In this document: positions 22,228-32,571 of the stretch, one piece after another | Layout of the letters: each line of letters begins with the position of its first letter | Numbering within the stretch: the first letter of the stretch is position 1 | Source: Amanita rubescens | Lineage: Eukaryota; Basidiomycota; Agaricomycetes; Agaricales; Amanitaceae | Assembly: GCA_015039365.1 (NCBI GenBank) | Contig: WION01000024.1 | Span: forward strand, 124,001-188,000 | DNA length: 64,000 bases | Reading direction: 5' to 3' | Made by a program: the position numbers and the translations under genes | The notes under the pieces: model-generated | What the model saw: only the letters and a program-made list of their open reading frames with translations | What the model was told of the DNA's origin: nothing | Databases searched by the model: none

Positions 22228-22668
22228 GCTCGATCATCTCGCGGTCGGTGGCGATCCTGCCTCATTCAACTGTGCAATTCGGTCCTGTATGTATATTACC
22301 AATTTCTTATTGTTGCTATGCGCGGGACTCATGCTAAGTGAGTAGAGCACAGTGACACTATTCAATGCTGTGACCGGCTCAGTTGACAAACGGAATAACC
22401 CTCATGCGCCACTCCTATCAGTGTGTCATGTATTGGTAACCAACAATCCATGGCCACGGGGGGTATCAATGAAAGCCAAGTGTGCCGCCAAGCCCAAAAG
22501 CAATGTGAGGACCGAGCATAAAAAGTGAAAGCGGGCTATGCGATTCGCTCACCCGTCCTTGTGCACTGATCTTACCCTCAACGTGCTGGTCACTTGAGGA
22601 TCCAACCAGTCGCCATCGTTCGTACAGCCTCGTTCGACTCTAACATCTATTCGACCTACATTCTCGAC
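22228..22668 (+). promoter_or_regulatory. Upstream region of secreted-protein gene A
   Basis: Non-coding. A TATA-like GCATAAAAAG at about 22517-22526 lies ~145 bp before the ATG of gene A; the same GCATAAAAG type of box precedes genes C and E of the array. Confidence 0.45.
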
Positions 22669-23153
22669 ATGATTATCATGTTGCTTTTCCGTATCGCCAC
22701 TTTTGTGGCCTTCCTTCACTTGATCCGACCTTCAATCGGTCTCCCCATTGAGTGTGTTTTGAATTTAATCCGTACTTTTCAATAGAATGTTGACTCGTCT
22801 CTAGTGTCACGGATGTCATGCAGCAGTTGGATTCGCGATCGTTTCAGCCGATGGGTAATCTAGGAGTACCTTTGTCCAGACGGGAACAGTAAGACGTTCT
22901 TCAAAGCGACTATAATATCAACATATATATTGATTTACATTGTATCAGGCCTGAACTCGTGACCAGAGATTTTGGGGATGCAGCTAAAGCCGCTGTCTTT
23001 CGTGGTGTCCTCGCGGCTAACGATGTTGTCAGCGGTGTAGGGGACGGCGTCACGGCAGTGGGGAACGGCATCGGGGAGGTGACAGGAAAAATACGGAATG
23101 GTATCAATAAGAACATGCCGACTCAGTCACAAATAAATAATTATAGTGACTGA
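22669..23153 (+). CDS. Small secreted protein, paralogue A of tandem array
   Basis: Three exons: 22669-22751, 22805-22888, 22949-23153; 123 residues. The N-terminus (MIIMLLFRIATFVAFLHLI, then GLPI) is a signal peptide ending at the same G-L-P-(I/V) site as its paralogues. Exon 1 is 83 nt and both introns fall in phase 2, exactly as in genes C and E. The mature part has basic-residue sites (LSRREQPE) and a glycine/valine-rich amphipathic segment (GVGDGVTAVGNGIGEVTG) not shared with the others. Function unknown; secretion is inferred. Confidence 0.75.
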
Positions 23154-24198
23154 ACAGACTATAATTTATTCAGGTTTTACTCGCTCTCCCTTGAAGCTTG
23201 AAGGCTCGCAGTGGGAATGAAACAAGACTTGAGGAGGTGGTTTAAATAATATACAAGTGCAACAGTTCAAATATTCCCTTGCATACAACAAGCGTGCTGC
23301 GTGTGACGAAGGTGCCGCCGGAGCTGTGCATTTTCCATAAGCTCGAAACCTCTTGAAACTCGTAACTAGGCGTCTTTGCCCATTTTCCGACTCCGAGAGC
23401 CACAAGTATTATTCGGTTTGACGTTATATATAGCTGCAACAGCTCCCAACCGATATCTTACTGCTTGGGTTTGAAATTGAGGTTGAATCTTTTTCTTTTT
23501 CTTTTTTTGTTAAATTTCGTTTGGGGTTCTAGCGAAAAACTGGGACGCAAGTTTGCCCGGCATTGGCATTGAATCGGAATCCTGATCTAATGGATTGCGG
23601 GAAGCGTTTGATGGGGACAGATCTCGAGTGGATAAGATTTTGAATCCACTCAGCTACGCTAGGGGACTGTTTTCGGTGAATGCGGGCCTTTTATGACGGG
23701 CCTCTTCTCCCCTGGCTGCCCGAGTCGGCGCGCGCCAAACTTCAGTTCGATTACCAAGAGCCAAGCTCCGAATTATGCCGCTGTCATTGGAGAGCCCTCG
23801 TCCTCTTCATTCACATCCATGCGCAAGCGAGACGGCTGACCTATGTATGTCGGTTCCAATTCCAGTGCTAAGTGGATCAATCGGGCTACCTACGAGTAGA
23901 CAAAAAAGGTTAGTTTCCTGATTAGGGCATCGGTGATCTTATCTCATCAGTAGTTACGCCTTCTCGGACTCCAAGTAGCATTGATTCTCAGCCAAGAGAT
24001 GGCGGTTGGCGCGCTGATCGAGAGGTTACTATTTTGGTTCAAGGCTATACCTCTGGACAACCGGCTGGTCATATTAGACCTGGAAAGAGAAGTACAAAAA
24101 AAGATAAGGGAACAGTATAACAGGCGGCCTTCTCTGGTGCACTCGAACTCCAAGTGCCGGTTCACTTGAGTTCATTCTTCGCCCTCAATACTTTAATA
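23154..24198 (+). other. Intergenic between secreted-protein genes A and B
   Basis: No gene supported. Near 24131-24170 is a block (ACTCGAACTCCAAGTGCCGG followed by TTCACTTGAG) that recurs upstream of genes C, D and E and may be a shared 5' UTR or promoter element; TATA-like AGTATAACAGG at 24114 precedes it. Confidence 0.5.
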
Positions 24199-24772
24199 AT
24201 GGTTCAATTCATCGCTGCGACGTCTGTTGTATTTATTCAACTTGCCATGTTGATCAGGGTCTGCGTTGGTCTTCCAATCGAGTGTGTGTTGTTCCCGTAA
24301 CCTGCTGGCCAGTTCAGTCTAATGTTACACCAGATCTGGGAGAACGTTTGAACGTCGAGCGTTCTCTGAACGTGATCAGATGGAGTTGGAAAGGAGAACG
24401 CCTATAAAACCAATTCGGGCGTTTAGGGCGATTGCTGCGGGGGTAAAGACTGCTGCGATGGTCATAAATGGCCATCCAATAGCACAAGAGCAACAACAAA
24501 ACCAACAAAACCAACAAAACCAACAATCACCAGCATCCACGTCTCATACTACTCTACTGACATCCAACCCTATGTTCAAATATCGCATGGCCCCGAGTCC
24601 AATGACAGTCGGCATCCGCAAAGATCGAAGATATCTAAGCATTCACACGAAAGTCGGCCATCACTGTTCCAGACGAACCGCTAAGATGCAGCTCATCCAG
24701 GTTCAAACGCACCCGGAACTCTTGGCTATCACATCCATCATGATCATGATGAAGGTTTCTATGTTTCGGTAG
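24199..24772 (+). CDS. Small secreted protein, paralogue B, probably altered C-terminus
   Basis: Exon 1 is 24199-24281 (83 nt, signal peptide MVQFIAATSVVFIQLAML then GLPI); exon 2 runs 24334-24772; 173 residues. The second intron found in A, C, D and E is absent and the FERRAFSERDQMELERR segment is contiguous. A glutamine/asparagine run (QQQNQQNQQNQQ) sits mid-protein. After the run, other frames look as gene-like as this one (HGPESNDSRHPQRS; HHDHDEGFYVSVG), so small indels or extra introns are likely and the last ~80 residues are uncertain. Confidence 0.55.
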
Positions 24773-24829
24773 GTCACGCCGTCTTGGTGAGCAACCATCT
24801 GGTCATGTGCAGATGGGGCCTCCCTCTCA

Positions 24830-24968
24830 ATGCATAAAAGGCGGCCATTCTCCACATCATCCCCCAGCGCAGAGCACTCTCAAACTCCAAGTGCTGGTTC
24901 ACTTGAGTTTATTCTTCGTCCCACTCTTATCCATTTCTCAAATCTATCCGCAACCCTCTTACTAAACA
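24830..24968 (+). promoter_or_regulatory. Promoter and 5' UTR block of gene C
   Basis: TATA-like GCATAAAAGGCGGCC at about 24833, then CCCCCAGCGCAGAGCACTC and AAGTGCTGGTTCACTTGAG near 24863-24905. The same three parts in the same order precede gene E, and in part B and D. Confidence 0.55.
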
Positions 24969-25555
24969 ATGGTTCAATTCGCCGTTGCGACGTCTATTGC
25001 ACTCGTTCAGTTGGCCATGTTGGCACAGACCTCGTATGGTCTTCCTGTCGAGTGCGTGCTATTCCTGTATAATGCATGACTACTTTGCTGACTCGACACT
25101 AGACCTGGGACCAAGTTTGAAGCGCGAGCGATCATGGACAATACTGATTCCCAGTGAGATTACTAACTTTACCGACCAACTCATAATAACTAAATCATTT
25201 TTCAAGGCTCTTCAAACGTGAACAAATGGAGTTGGAAACGAGGCAGCCTCTTGGAACGTTGGCAAAAGTAGCGATAGGAGCAACAGGAATAGGGTTGGGT
25301 TACCTCGCATACCAACATATCAAAAAAGTGAGAGAACGAAAAGCACAACAAGCGGCGGCAGCAGCATCGAACCCACCTGGTGGGGGTGGGGGTGGGGGTG
25401 GGGGTGGCGACCAGGGCGGATATGGAACCGGAAATGGTAATTCTAAACGCGAGTGGAACGACTTTCAGGAGCGTTATTGGGATGATGGTCTTGAGGAGCG
25501 CGGATGGGACGATGTTTTGGAGGAACGAGGACTCTTCATGGATGAGCTAGACTAG
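24969..25555 (+). CDS. Small secreted protein, paralogue C
   Basis: Three exons: 24969-25051 (83 nt), 25103-25153 (51 nt), 25207-25555; 160 residues. Signal peptide MVQFAVATSIALVQLAML... ends at GLPV. Exon 2 encodes a short acidic/polar piece. Exon 3 has LFKREQMELETRQ, a hydrophobic glycine-rich stretch, a poly-alanine and a ten-glycine run, and an acidic repeat tail (WDDGLEERGWDDVLEERG, ending DELD). The KRE sites could be cut by a Kex2-type protease (inference). It is the most intact member of the array. The glycine run comes from a GGGGGT repeat and may vary in length. Confidence 0.82.
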
Positions 25556-26002
25556 ATCATATTGTACCTGCCCTTCCAAGTCATGATGGAGTAGAGATCA
25601 AGCCTTTGATAGCGGAATGATTTTGTCGGCTGTTTGAGTAGCACGCACTGCAGTTGCGTCGGCGGCCGTATTATTGATCTCCAAAATTTAATGTTGATAG
25701 TGCCCTTATGTCCAGGTTGAACCATTGTAACATATGTATACTTGCGATCGCGCGACTCAGACTAAGTAAGAGACGACAAATCACGCGACCCGCCATCAAA
25801 TTGTTCGCCGGCAATCAAAGTGGCAACCGGTTGATCATCAAAGATATCGTGTTGGATCTGCCTGGGGGATTAAAAGACTGACCACCGTTCCTTGACAATC
25901 CCCCAGTGTCACTAACTCCAACTCAAAAGTGCTGGTTCACTTGAGTTACTCCTTCATCGTCCTCATAACTCTTTTACCCATAACCTTCTTACCTAGTAGA
26001 GG
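25556..26002 (+). other. Intergenic and promoter of gene D
   Basis: No gene. TTAAAAGAC at about 25869 and the AAAGTGCTGGTTCACTTGAG block near 25926 repeat the promoter layout of the other array members. Confidence 0.5.
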
Positions 26003-26412
26003 ATGGTTCAATTCAACGTTGCGACTGCTATTGTTGTCGTTCAACTGGTTATATTGGCGAAGATCTCGTTCGGTCTTCCCGTCGAGTAAGTTTTGTTTCC
26101 GCTGGCGTAATCTGTCAGTTTGCTGATTTACCATTAGATCTGGTGGAACGTTCGGACGGCGCGCAGTCCTGAACAATGCGAATCCTGAGTAAGATTGCCT
26201 TAGCTTTATCGACCAACTCATGAGAATTTAAATCATGTTCCAAGGCTCTCCAAACGGGTTAATGTTGATTTTTTGAGAACTTGGGAGAGGACCGGAAGGC
26301 CGCCAAAACACTAACGGGAGCAGGAGCAGCAATGGGAATTAAAGAAAAACATTAGTGGTAAAAATTGGTGGGACGGGGACTCGCCTTTGGCGAGCTGAGT
26401 GAGCTAGATTAA
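26003..26412 (+). pseudogene. Small secreted protein, paralogue D, frame-broken
   Basis: Exons 26003-26085 (83 nt), 26138-26188 (51 nt) and 26245-26314 keep the family splice pattern and encode signal peptide MVQFNVATAIVVVQLVIL then GLPV, but the frame stops at TAA 26312-26314 after LSKRVNVDFLRTW. Downstream, 26367-26412 in another frame still encodes the family tail (GRGLAFGELSELD), nearly the same as gene E. So a once full-length copy lost its exon 3 middle and frame. A 67-residue secreted peptide could still be made. Confidence 0.7.
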
Positions 26413-27221
26413 TCAATTAGTACCTATCGGCTGTGCCAGCACCGCTACTATGGATCGTTCGTAATGGCCATAATCCTATATTGTTCAAGAAGTCGCAGAC
26501 GTGCAGTAATGCCGAACCGCTGGATAAGACCGGGAAGCCCGTAAGTAGCCATCAGAGAATGAGAGATGTACACAGGATAAATCACGCGACGACAGAATGG
26601 AGAATAAGGGGTGCTCTACTTACGAATGATTAGACTCGCTAGCCAGTCCGGACGTGAGTCAAAAATAGTTTCCCACCATCACAAGCCAAACAAACAGCGG
26701 GGAATGAAAAGGAAGGACTCACGTCGTAGCATCAGCGGAGTTTTGAAGCGGTTGGTCACGAGCCTAACGAATGATATGTAGCATGTACCAATCAAATATC
26801 AATATTGGCATCACTTGCAAATTGTTCGTTAGCAATCAAAGTGGAACCAGTTGATCATCCAATCGTGTTGGATATGTCTGGGCATAAAAGACCGCCTTCC
26901 CAACAGCTTCTCACGTAGCATCAGCGGAGTTTTGAAGCGGTTGGTCACGAGCCTAACGAATGATATGTAGCATGTACCAATCAAATATCAATATTGGCAT
27001 CACTTGCAAATTGTTCGTTAGCAATCAAAGTGGAACCAGTTGATCATCCAATCGTGTTGGATATGTCTGGGCATAAAAGACCGCCTTCCCAACAAGCCTT
27101 CCCCCAGCGCAGAGCACTCACTCACTCCACTGACTCAAAGTGCTGGTTCACTTGAGTCACTCACTCCTCACAACTCTTTTATCTCATTCTATAATCTTCC
27201 CATAACCTTCTTACTTAAAGG
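26413..27221 (+). promoter_or_regulatory. Gene E upstream region with 189-bp tandem promoter duplication
   Basis: Two near-perfect copies of a 189-bp unit start at 26726 and 26915 (GTAGCATCAGCGGAGTTTTG...). Each ends with TGGGCATAAAAGACCGCC, so the TATA-like box is doubled, at about 26881 and 27070. Only the second is followed by the CCCCCAGCGCAGAGCACTC and GTGCTGGTTCACTTGAG blocks that lead into gene E. No other gene is supported. Confidence 0.75.
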
Positions 27222-27722
27222 ATGGTTCAATTCAACGTTGCGACCAGCATTGTTGTCGTTCAACTTGCTATGTTGGCCCAAATCTCGTTCGGTCTTCCTA
27301 TCGAGTAACTTTTGTTTCCGCTGGTATAACCTGTCAGTTTGCTAATGCATCATTAGAACCGGTGAGACGTTTGGACGGCGAGCAGTCCTGAACAATGCGA
27401 ATCCTCAGTAAGATTGTTAGCTTTATCGACCAACTCACGAGAACTAAATCATGTTCCAAGGCTCTCCAAACGCCACCTTGGTTCATTTGTGGCCGGTTTT
27501 GAGGTGAGCCAATTGATGCAAGACCAACGGCAAAAGCCGCAGCAGCAGCAGCCGCAGCAGCAGCCGCAGCCGCAGCAGCAGCCGCAGCAGCCGCAGCAGC
27601 AGCCGCAGCAGCCGCAGCAGCCGCCACCGGAACATCATCATTTTTGGGACCGCTGGAAGCGTCACATAGATGGATTGGAGGGACGGGGGCTCGCCTTTGA
27701 CGAGCTGAGTGAGCTAGACTAA
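27222..27722 (+). CDS. Small secreted protein, paralogue E, proline/glutamine repeat
   Basis: Three exons: 27222-27304 (83 nt), 27357-27407 (51 nt), 27461-27722; 131 residues. Signal peptide MVQFNVATSIVVVQLAML... ends GLPI. Exon 2 gives TGETFGRRAVLNNANP. Exon 3 starts LSKRHLGSFVAGFE, then a long PQQ-type repeat from CAG/CCG trinucleotides (27537-27625), then HHHFWDRWKRHIDGLEGRG and the family tail FDELSELD. The repeat is where alleles would be expected to differ. Role unknown. Confidence 0.8.
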
Positions 27723-28527
27723 TCAGTACCTGTCGGCCGTGCCAGCACCAGGCCGATACATAGTAAATCGTTCGTAACAGCTATAATTGTAAAAGAAGTC
27801 GCAGGCGTGTCAACCCTGGCAGTAATAAACCATTAGGCACACCTCCCTCTGGTTATCGACGTGTGTCATTGGTCATCTAACTGCTATCCAATCGTGTTGC
27901 GATCATGGGGCTGTCACTCTATAATCTTGTTCTATCACGTAAGATGGGTCAATGTCATTGAGTACGCTCCGGGCCATTACGATCATGACGAGCGACCCGT
28001 AACTGGCTCGGAATAATCAGACATATCAGGGGAAATCTACCCTTGATGAGATGCGAATTTCTGATGGAGGTTTGTAGGCGATTGCACCCGTAAGTACTTA
28101 TATTACTTACCGCAGATAATTACGTCTTTGTATGAATAAGGCCATGCGAATAAGAGGCGCGCTGCCGAAAAAAAATCTAGTGGCAAGAGTCATTGTCAAT
28201 GATAGTAATGCCATCATTTTTCCACGTACCATCCAATTATATTACCGATTCCTCCATCTCATCTCACACACCAACGTTAGCAGTGTACGGAGTTGTGCGT
28301 AACTGGAGAGGCAAGGGAAGAATGGGCAGGATAGGTTCGGAGGTTGTGGTGGACTTTCTGCCTGCCATTGGCTGTCTCGATTTATTTCCTTAAGAGACGC
28401 GATACACTGCATCTAGTCATCAATTCATTATTGCAGCATGAGACTTTGGTCCAGTCTACGACAGGATAAAGGACATTAATAAGTACAAAATATGAGTACA
28501 GAGACAAGGATTAATGATAGATCAGAA
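27723..28527. other. Intergenic, no gene seen
   Basis: Region between the array and the DPB11-like gene. Open frames here are short, lack splice support and show no recognisable domain. Confidence 0.4.
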
Positions 28528-31500
28528 TCACGCGCCAGCAGCGATCCTCGCACTTTTCCTCCTCCCCTTCTTCCTAACATTGGGTACTGCAACATCGTCG
28601 ATTGAATTCTTTAACAGCATCATAAGCTTCTTCCTCTCATCCACCTGTCCGGGATCTTCATACATGACCCATGCACTCTTCTCTTGTGCACCCGACTCAT
28701 CCATGAGCTCCTCAGCAGCATTGGCGTCCGCCCCTTCCATACCTGTACCAGAGTCGAATACATCAAGGTTCTTCCCGACAAGATCGCCGTAGATTCCGTC
28801 CGGTTCCGAAGCCAATTTGATGTCGAAATTCAATGACGATGCAGAGGATTGCTTAGACATCGGCTAAATGCACAAAAATCAGCTTGAATAACTCTCATGA
28901 GATAACGGCACTTACCCCTCGTCGCGGCCTGCTACGCTTCCCGTGCCTACCACCTTCATCCTCTCCCTGACGTTTACCAAGCAGAGAGGTAACGCTTTCC
29001 TGCAATGCTAGATCGATTCTCATAGGAGATATAGGCAGTACAGTTGGCATGCTCCCTTCTTGGGGTAATTTCATAGGCGACGGGGTCTTTGATGACGGTA
29101 TGGGAGGCGCTATCGTCTCCATAGCCTCTTCTCCTTGCAGCTGAAAATGCAGAGGTGCGTTGAATTCCCCTCCAAGTCCAAACCCTTCTAAGAAGTGAGA
29201 GTGCCGAGGTGCCGAGCCAATTTTGCGGGATGGCGTCGTTGGATATGCGGCGCTTTGTGCTTCTGGGCCTGCGCTACCACCCAAAAGGCGTTTCGGGTGT
29301 CCAAAAGAGAGGTTTCTCGTATCCGATGGTTCAGACCGTTGAGTAGGTATCGGCATTTGCCTTTCGGATGGCTTCCTGGATACGCGTGTTGCACTGTCGT
29401 TCATGGTAAGCTTCGCGTGATCCGCTCGTCCTGGACTTGGTTAGCATATAGGCTAAGAGCGGCAGTTCCGTCCACAAACCGTTCGTGATATCGTTCATCA
29501 TGACATCCGCTCTGTCTGCGGCCCAGAAAAAGTCATCGTCATCGTCCCTCAACCCTCTCCTTGTTACATCATTGTTGTCGGCCTTGCCTCCCCCCTTGAC
29601 ATTGACGGTCACAAAATCTTTCTCCACGGCACGATCTCGGGGTACAACTGGCGTCACGACAGTATACTCCGATACAGATGGTATTGCGGCGGTTGTAGCA
29701 ATCGCCGCTAGCCACTCCCTATTGATGACAGGGATATTCCACTCTCTAGCCTTTTCATACTTGGGACCTGTGCCCGATGGGCACAGTAAGTGCGTCGTGC
29801 GTTTCGAGAACGCATTTGCCAGTGGAATACCTGGATTCGAGATCAGATTACTTTGGTAAAGCAGAGGTTATACGAACCAAGGGCACGCAATAATCGTGTC
29901 AGCCAGCATAGTTCATCCTGATGCAGCCCGGAAAAGCTCATAATGATACTTTCTGTGCCTGCAATTGGCACCTGAATGTTGAGAGGAAGGAACGTGATGT
30001 GGTCTTGATACGGACAAATGGCCTGTTCGGACAGACACCGTTCCAGCCAACACTCAGTTCTGTACTTGCTCCGCTCGAGCTCATCAGGCTCTTCTCGGTA
30101 GAGTTTACTGCCACTAATGTAAAGCACGCTCATTAACCACAACCAGTTCTTGCAGATAAGAGAGTGAATAGCGTACCTAACGAGTCTAACGATGATATAA
30201 TCCACATCATCGTCCACATCGTGTTCAGAGGCCCATATGCCACCTCCTTGCTCGATAGCACTCCTCACGCTGGAAGATCTGGCCTCTCCCAGCACACGGA
30301 ACCTCAATCCAGAGAAAATGCGCCTAGGACCAATGGTTGAAGGACCTGCTTCGGCGTTCACATCCCTCTCCGGAATTGTCGTCTCTTCTTGTTGGGAAGG
30401 GACGGGTGCCACACTGGTTGTCCGCCGAAATGGCTGGAGCCTTTGCGATGGTTGACTTTTCTGAGAAGGTTCGTTGACTGGGGCAAAAGAATTTGCTCTT
30501 CTGAAGGTGGATATGATGCTTTTCGTTTTTGGCGCATCAACATCCATGTCATTGAGTTCAGTTGGTTCAGCTACCGAGGGCTTCCGCAGTTTTGAAGGAC
30601 TCTTGATAACCTTTCCATTTGAGATTTCGTATCCTCTGTTTTTAAGCAAGCTTCCCCATATTTGAACTGTCATAGCCGGTCGGTGAGCAACACAAGCTAT
30701 CTCTTCCTCTTCGTACTGTGGTGCTGATGGCACTCGGCTTGGCATTTGTTTAGACGAAGAATCGTGCATTGCGGAGTGGGGTGAGGGCGACTCTGGTTCG
30801 TTGAGTTGGAAATGAAAATGGATGAAAGTGGAGCTTACCATCTACGACGGGCATCCGTCGTTGCGGCCTTGGCTTTTCTACGTTGTATTCAACCTCGTTG
30901 AATCGACCTTAGACTATAGTTAGTCCGAAATGTAAAAACAAGGTCGTTTGTTACCTCCGAATTCAAGCGAATCCCAGAACCACTCTTCCCATACAAGATG
31001 AATATTTGCTTCGCCTCGCTGATTAAATCTCCGGGCGTAGCGCATTTTTGCCGTCTCTTCATCACCAGAACACAAGATATGCGTGATTTTAACTGGTCTC
31101 TCTAGATTCTCTAGATAGGTGCCATCGTCCTGTTTCAGCTTTCGCGTTATTTCGGTTTGGCGCTCAGAATTGGTTGTTCCAGAAAAAGATAGTACGACTC
31201 CAGAAAATATCGGTAGCTTGTGGTTTTTGATACTCTGACCATTGCTTAGCAATTGTAAGGGCCTGGCAGCACTGCACACTCACCTCTTCAAAGTCTACAT
31301 CATCGCCTCGCAGCCAAACTTGATAGCTCTCGGTTATCCAAGAGGGTCTTAGAACCGGGATTTGCCTTTCGAGCGCGCACTATAAACATGCTCAGGAGGC
31401 TAAATGCATAAGACGCAGGAGGCATACCCTGTACTTCGCTCCACCATGATCCGCCGCAAGAAGGTGCGTAACGCGGCTGGTAAACGCGCTAGTTGAAGTC

Positions 31501-31879
31501 GCCCCCAGCTCTAAAGCCTGCTTAAATAGCGTAGGCTGCAATGACACGTTGAGAATCTCTGAAATATAACCAGTATAATAACACACCTTGTCCTGAATCC
31601 CCGTCGCGCACAATACAACACCTTTGAAAGGTCTCGGACACGTATCCAACATGTCATCATCTTGTGTTTCTTGCGCCCAACATGCTGACTCTTCTTCCAT
31701 CATCGGTAGTGACGCTCTGCCAGCGGGGCCGGTGCCAGTAGTCGTTCCTCCGCCAACATTCGAGCCAGGTGCCGCAGGTCGAAGTTTCACATTTGGCACC
31801 TGTGAATATTATCAATATACGACTTGGACGTCCGCGATGTCTAGCTTACCTTGTTAGACTTATTTGTTTTGCGCCCCAT
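28528..31879 (-). CDS. DPB11: BRCT-repeat replication/checkpoint protein, Dpb11/Rad4/TopBP1 family
   Basis: Eleven exons: 31879-31850, 31799-31587, 31535-31428, 31379-31284, 31234-30955, 30907-30839, 30792-30177, 30107-29878, 29830-29480, 29430-28916, 28863-28528; 947 residues. BRCT1 (PFKGVVLCATGIQDK, TSRVTHLLAADHGGAKYR) is followed by IPVLRPSWITESY, BRCT2 (LPIFSGVVLSFSG, VKITHILC), then after a linker BRCT3 (IFSGLRFRVLG) and BRCT4 (IIMSFSGLHQDELCWL, THLLCPSG). This tandem-pair layout is that of Dpb11 and fission yeast Rad4/Cut5, scaffolds linking CDK-phosphorylated replication factors and the ATR pathway in the nucleus. The C-terminus is basic. It is divergent from CMC4 with 142 bp between ATGs. 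Confidence 0.9.
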
Positions 31880-32021
31880 CGTGCCAGCCAAGGCGTAACA
31901 AAAGTCCGTTGATTGGACGCGGCGCCGTATGTCAGTGTCACGTGATTTGTTTAGGGCAAGCTTAATCGTGGCTGGCCGGCTCGGGTTCCAGGTTCGCCGC
32001 CTAACTGTGCGAACCTGACCG

Positions 32022-32331
32022 ATGTCAAAGGTGCAAAGTTTATTACCGTCGAATGTGCAACTTACTCATCCCCCCAGGAATCTCAACAATGCCAAAAAGA
32101 AGGTTAGTCTGCATCATCGCTGTTCAAGGCGAGTCTGATAAATCGCCAGCGTGCGATCTCCAGTCTTGTTTGAACAAGAACACTTACTCACCTGAGCGCT
32201 GTGATGATGATGTGCGCCAACTATACCAGTGCTGTCTACGGATGTATGAAGAGACAGATGCAAAGGGCAAGTCAACTGCCTGTCCGTCTTCCAATGTCAT
32301 CAAACATTGGATAAAGAACCATCCAAAGTAA
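32022..32331 (+). CDS. CMC4: CMC4-like twin CX9C mitochondrial protein
   Basis: Three exons: 32022-32030, 32078-32102, 32150-32331; 71 residues. Only this splicing gives MSKESQQCQKEACDLQSCL, which fits the Cmc4 pattern; the unspliced frame from 32089 is also open but lacks the first cysteine pair. The cysteines form CX9C-type pairs (CQKEACDLQSC; CDDDVRQLYQCC) and a further C in STACPSS. Known members are small intermembrane-space proteins imported and oxidised by Mia40. A tiny nine-base first coding exon is notable. Confidence 0.85.
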
Positions 32332-32571
32332 CGACGTCATTGCTCACGATGAAACAGAGAGAAAGATATATCGGATTGCGAGATACAAAGCATAACGAAG
32401 AAAACATAATTGGGAGTCATAGCTGTGACTTTTATACAAATGCGATCGAGAGATAGGAAACGATTCGTCCGTGGACCCACGAGACCTCTACCGAAGTTCA
32501 TGACCTAAAATTTGCTAGTTGAAATTCATTCAGCAACCATGTGAGCGGCACGTTTTTAATCGAGGAATTCA

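Noticed and set aside
23166..24165. Extra member of the secreted-protein array between A and B
   Set aside because: No MVQF-type signal exon or family tail found there; only promoter-like blocks near the end.
27334..27627. Minus-strand poly-alanine ORF
   Set aside because: Shadow of the CAG/CCG repeat in secreted gene E.
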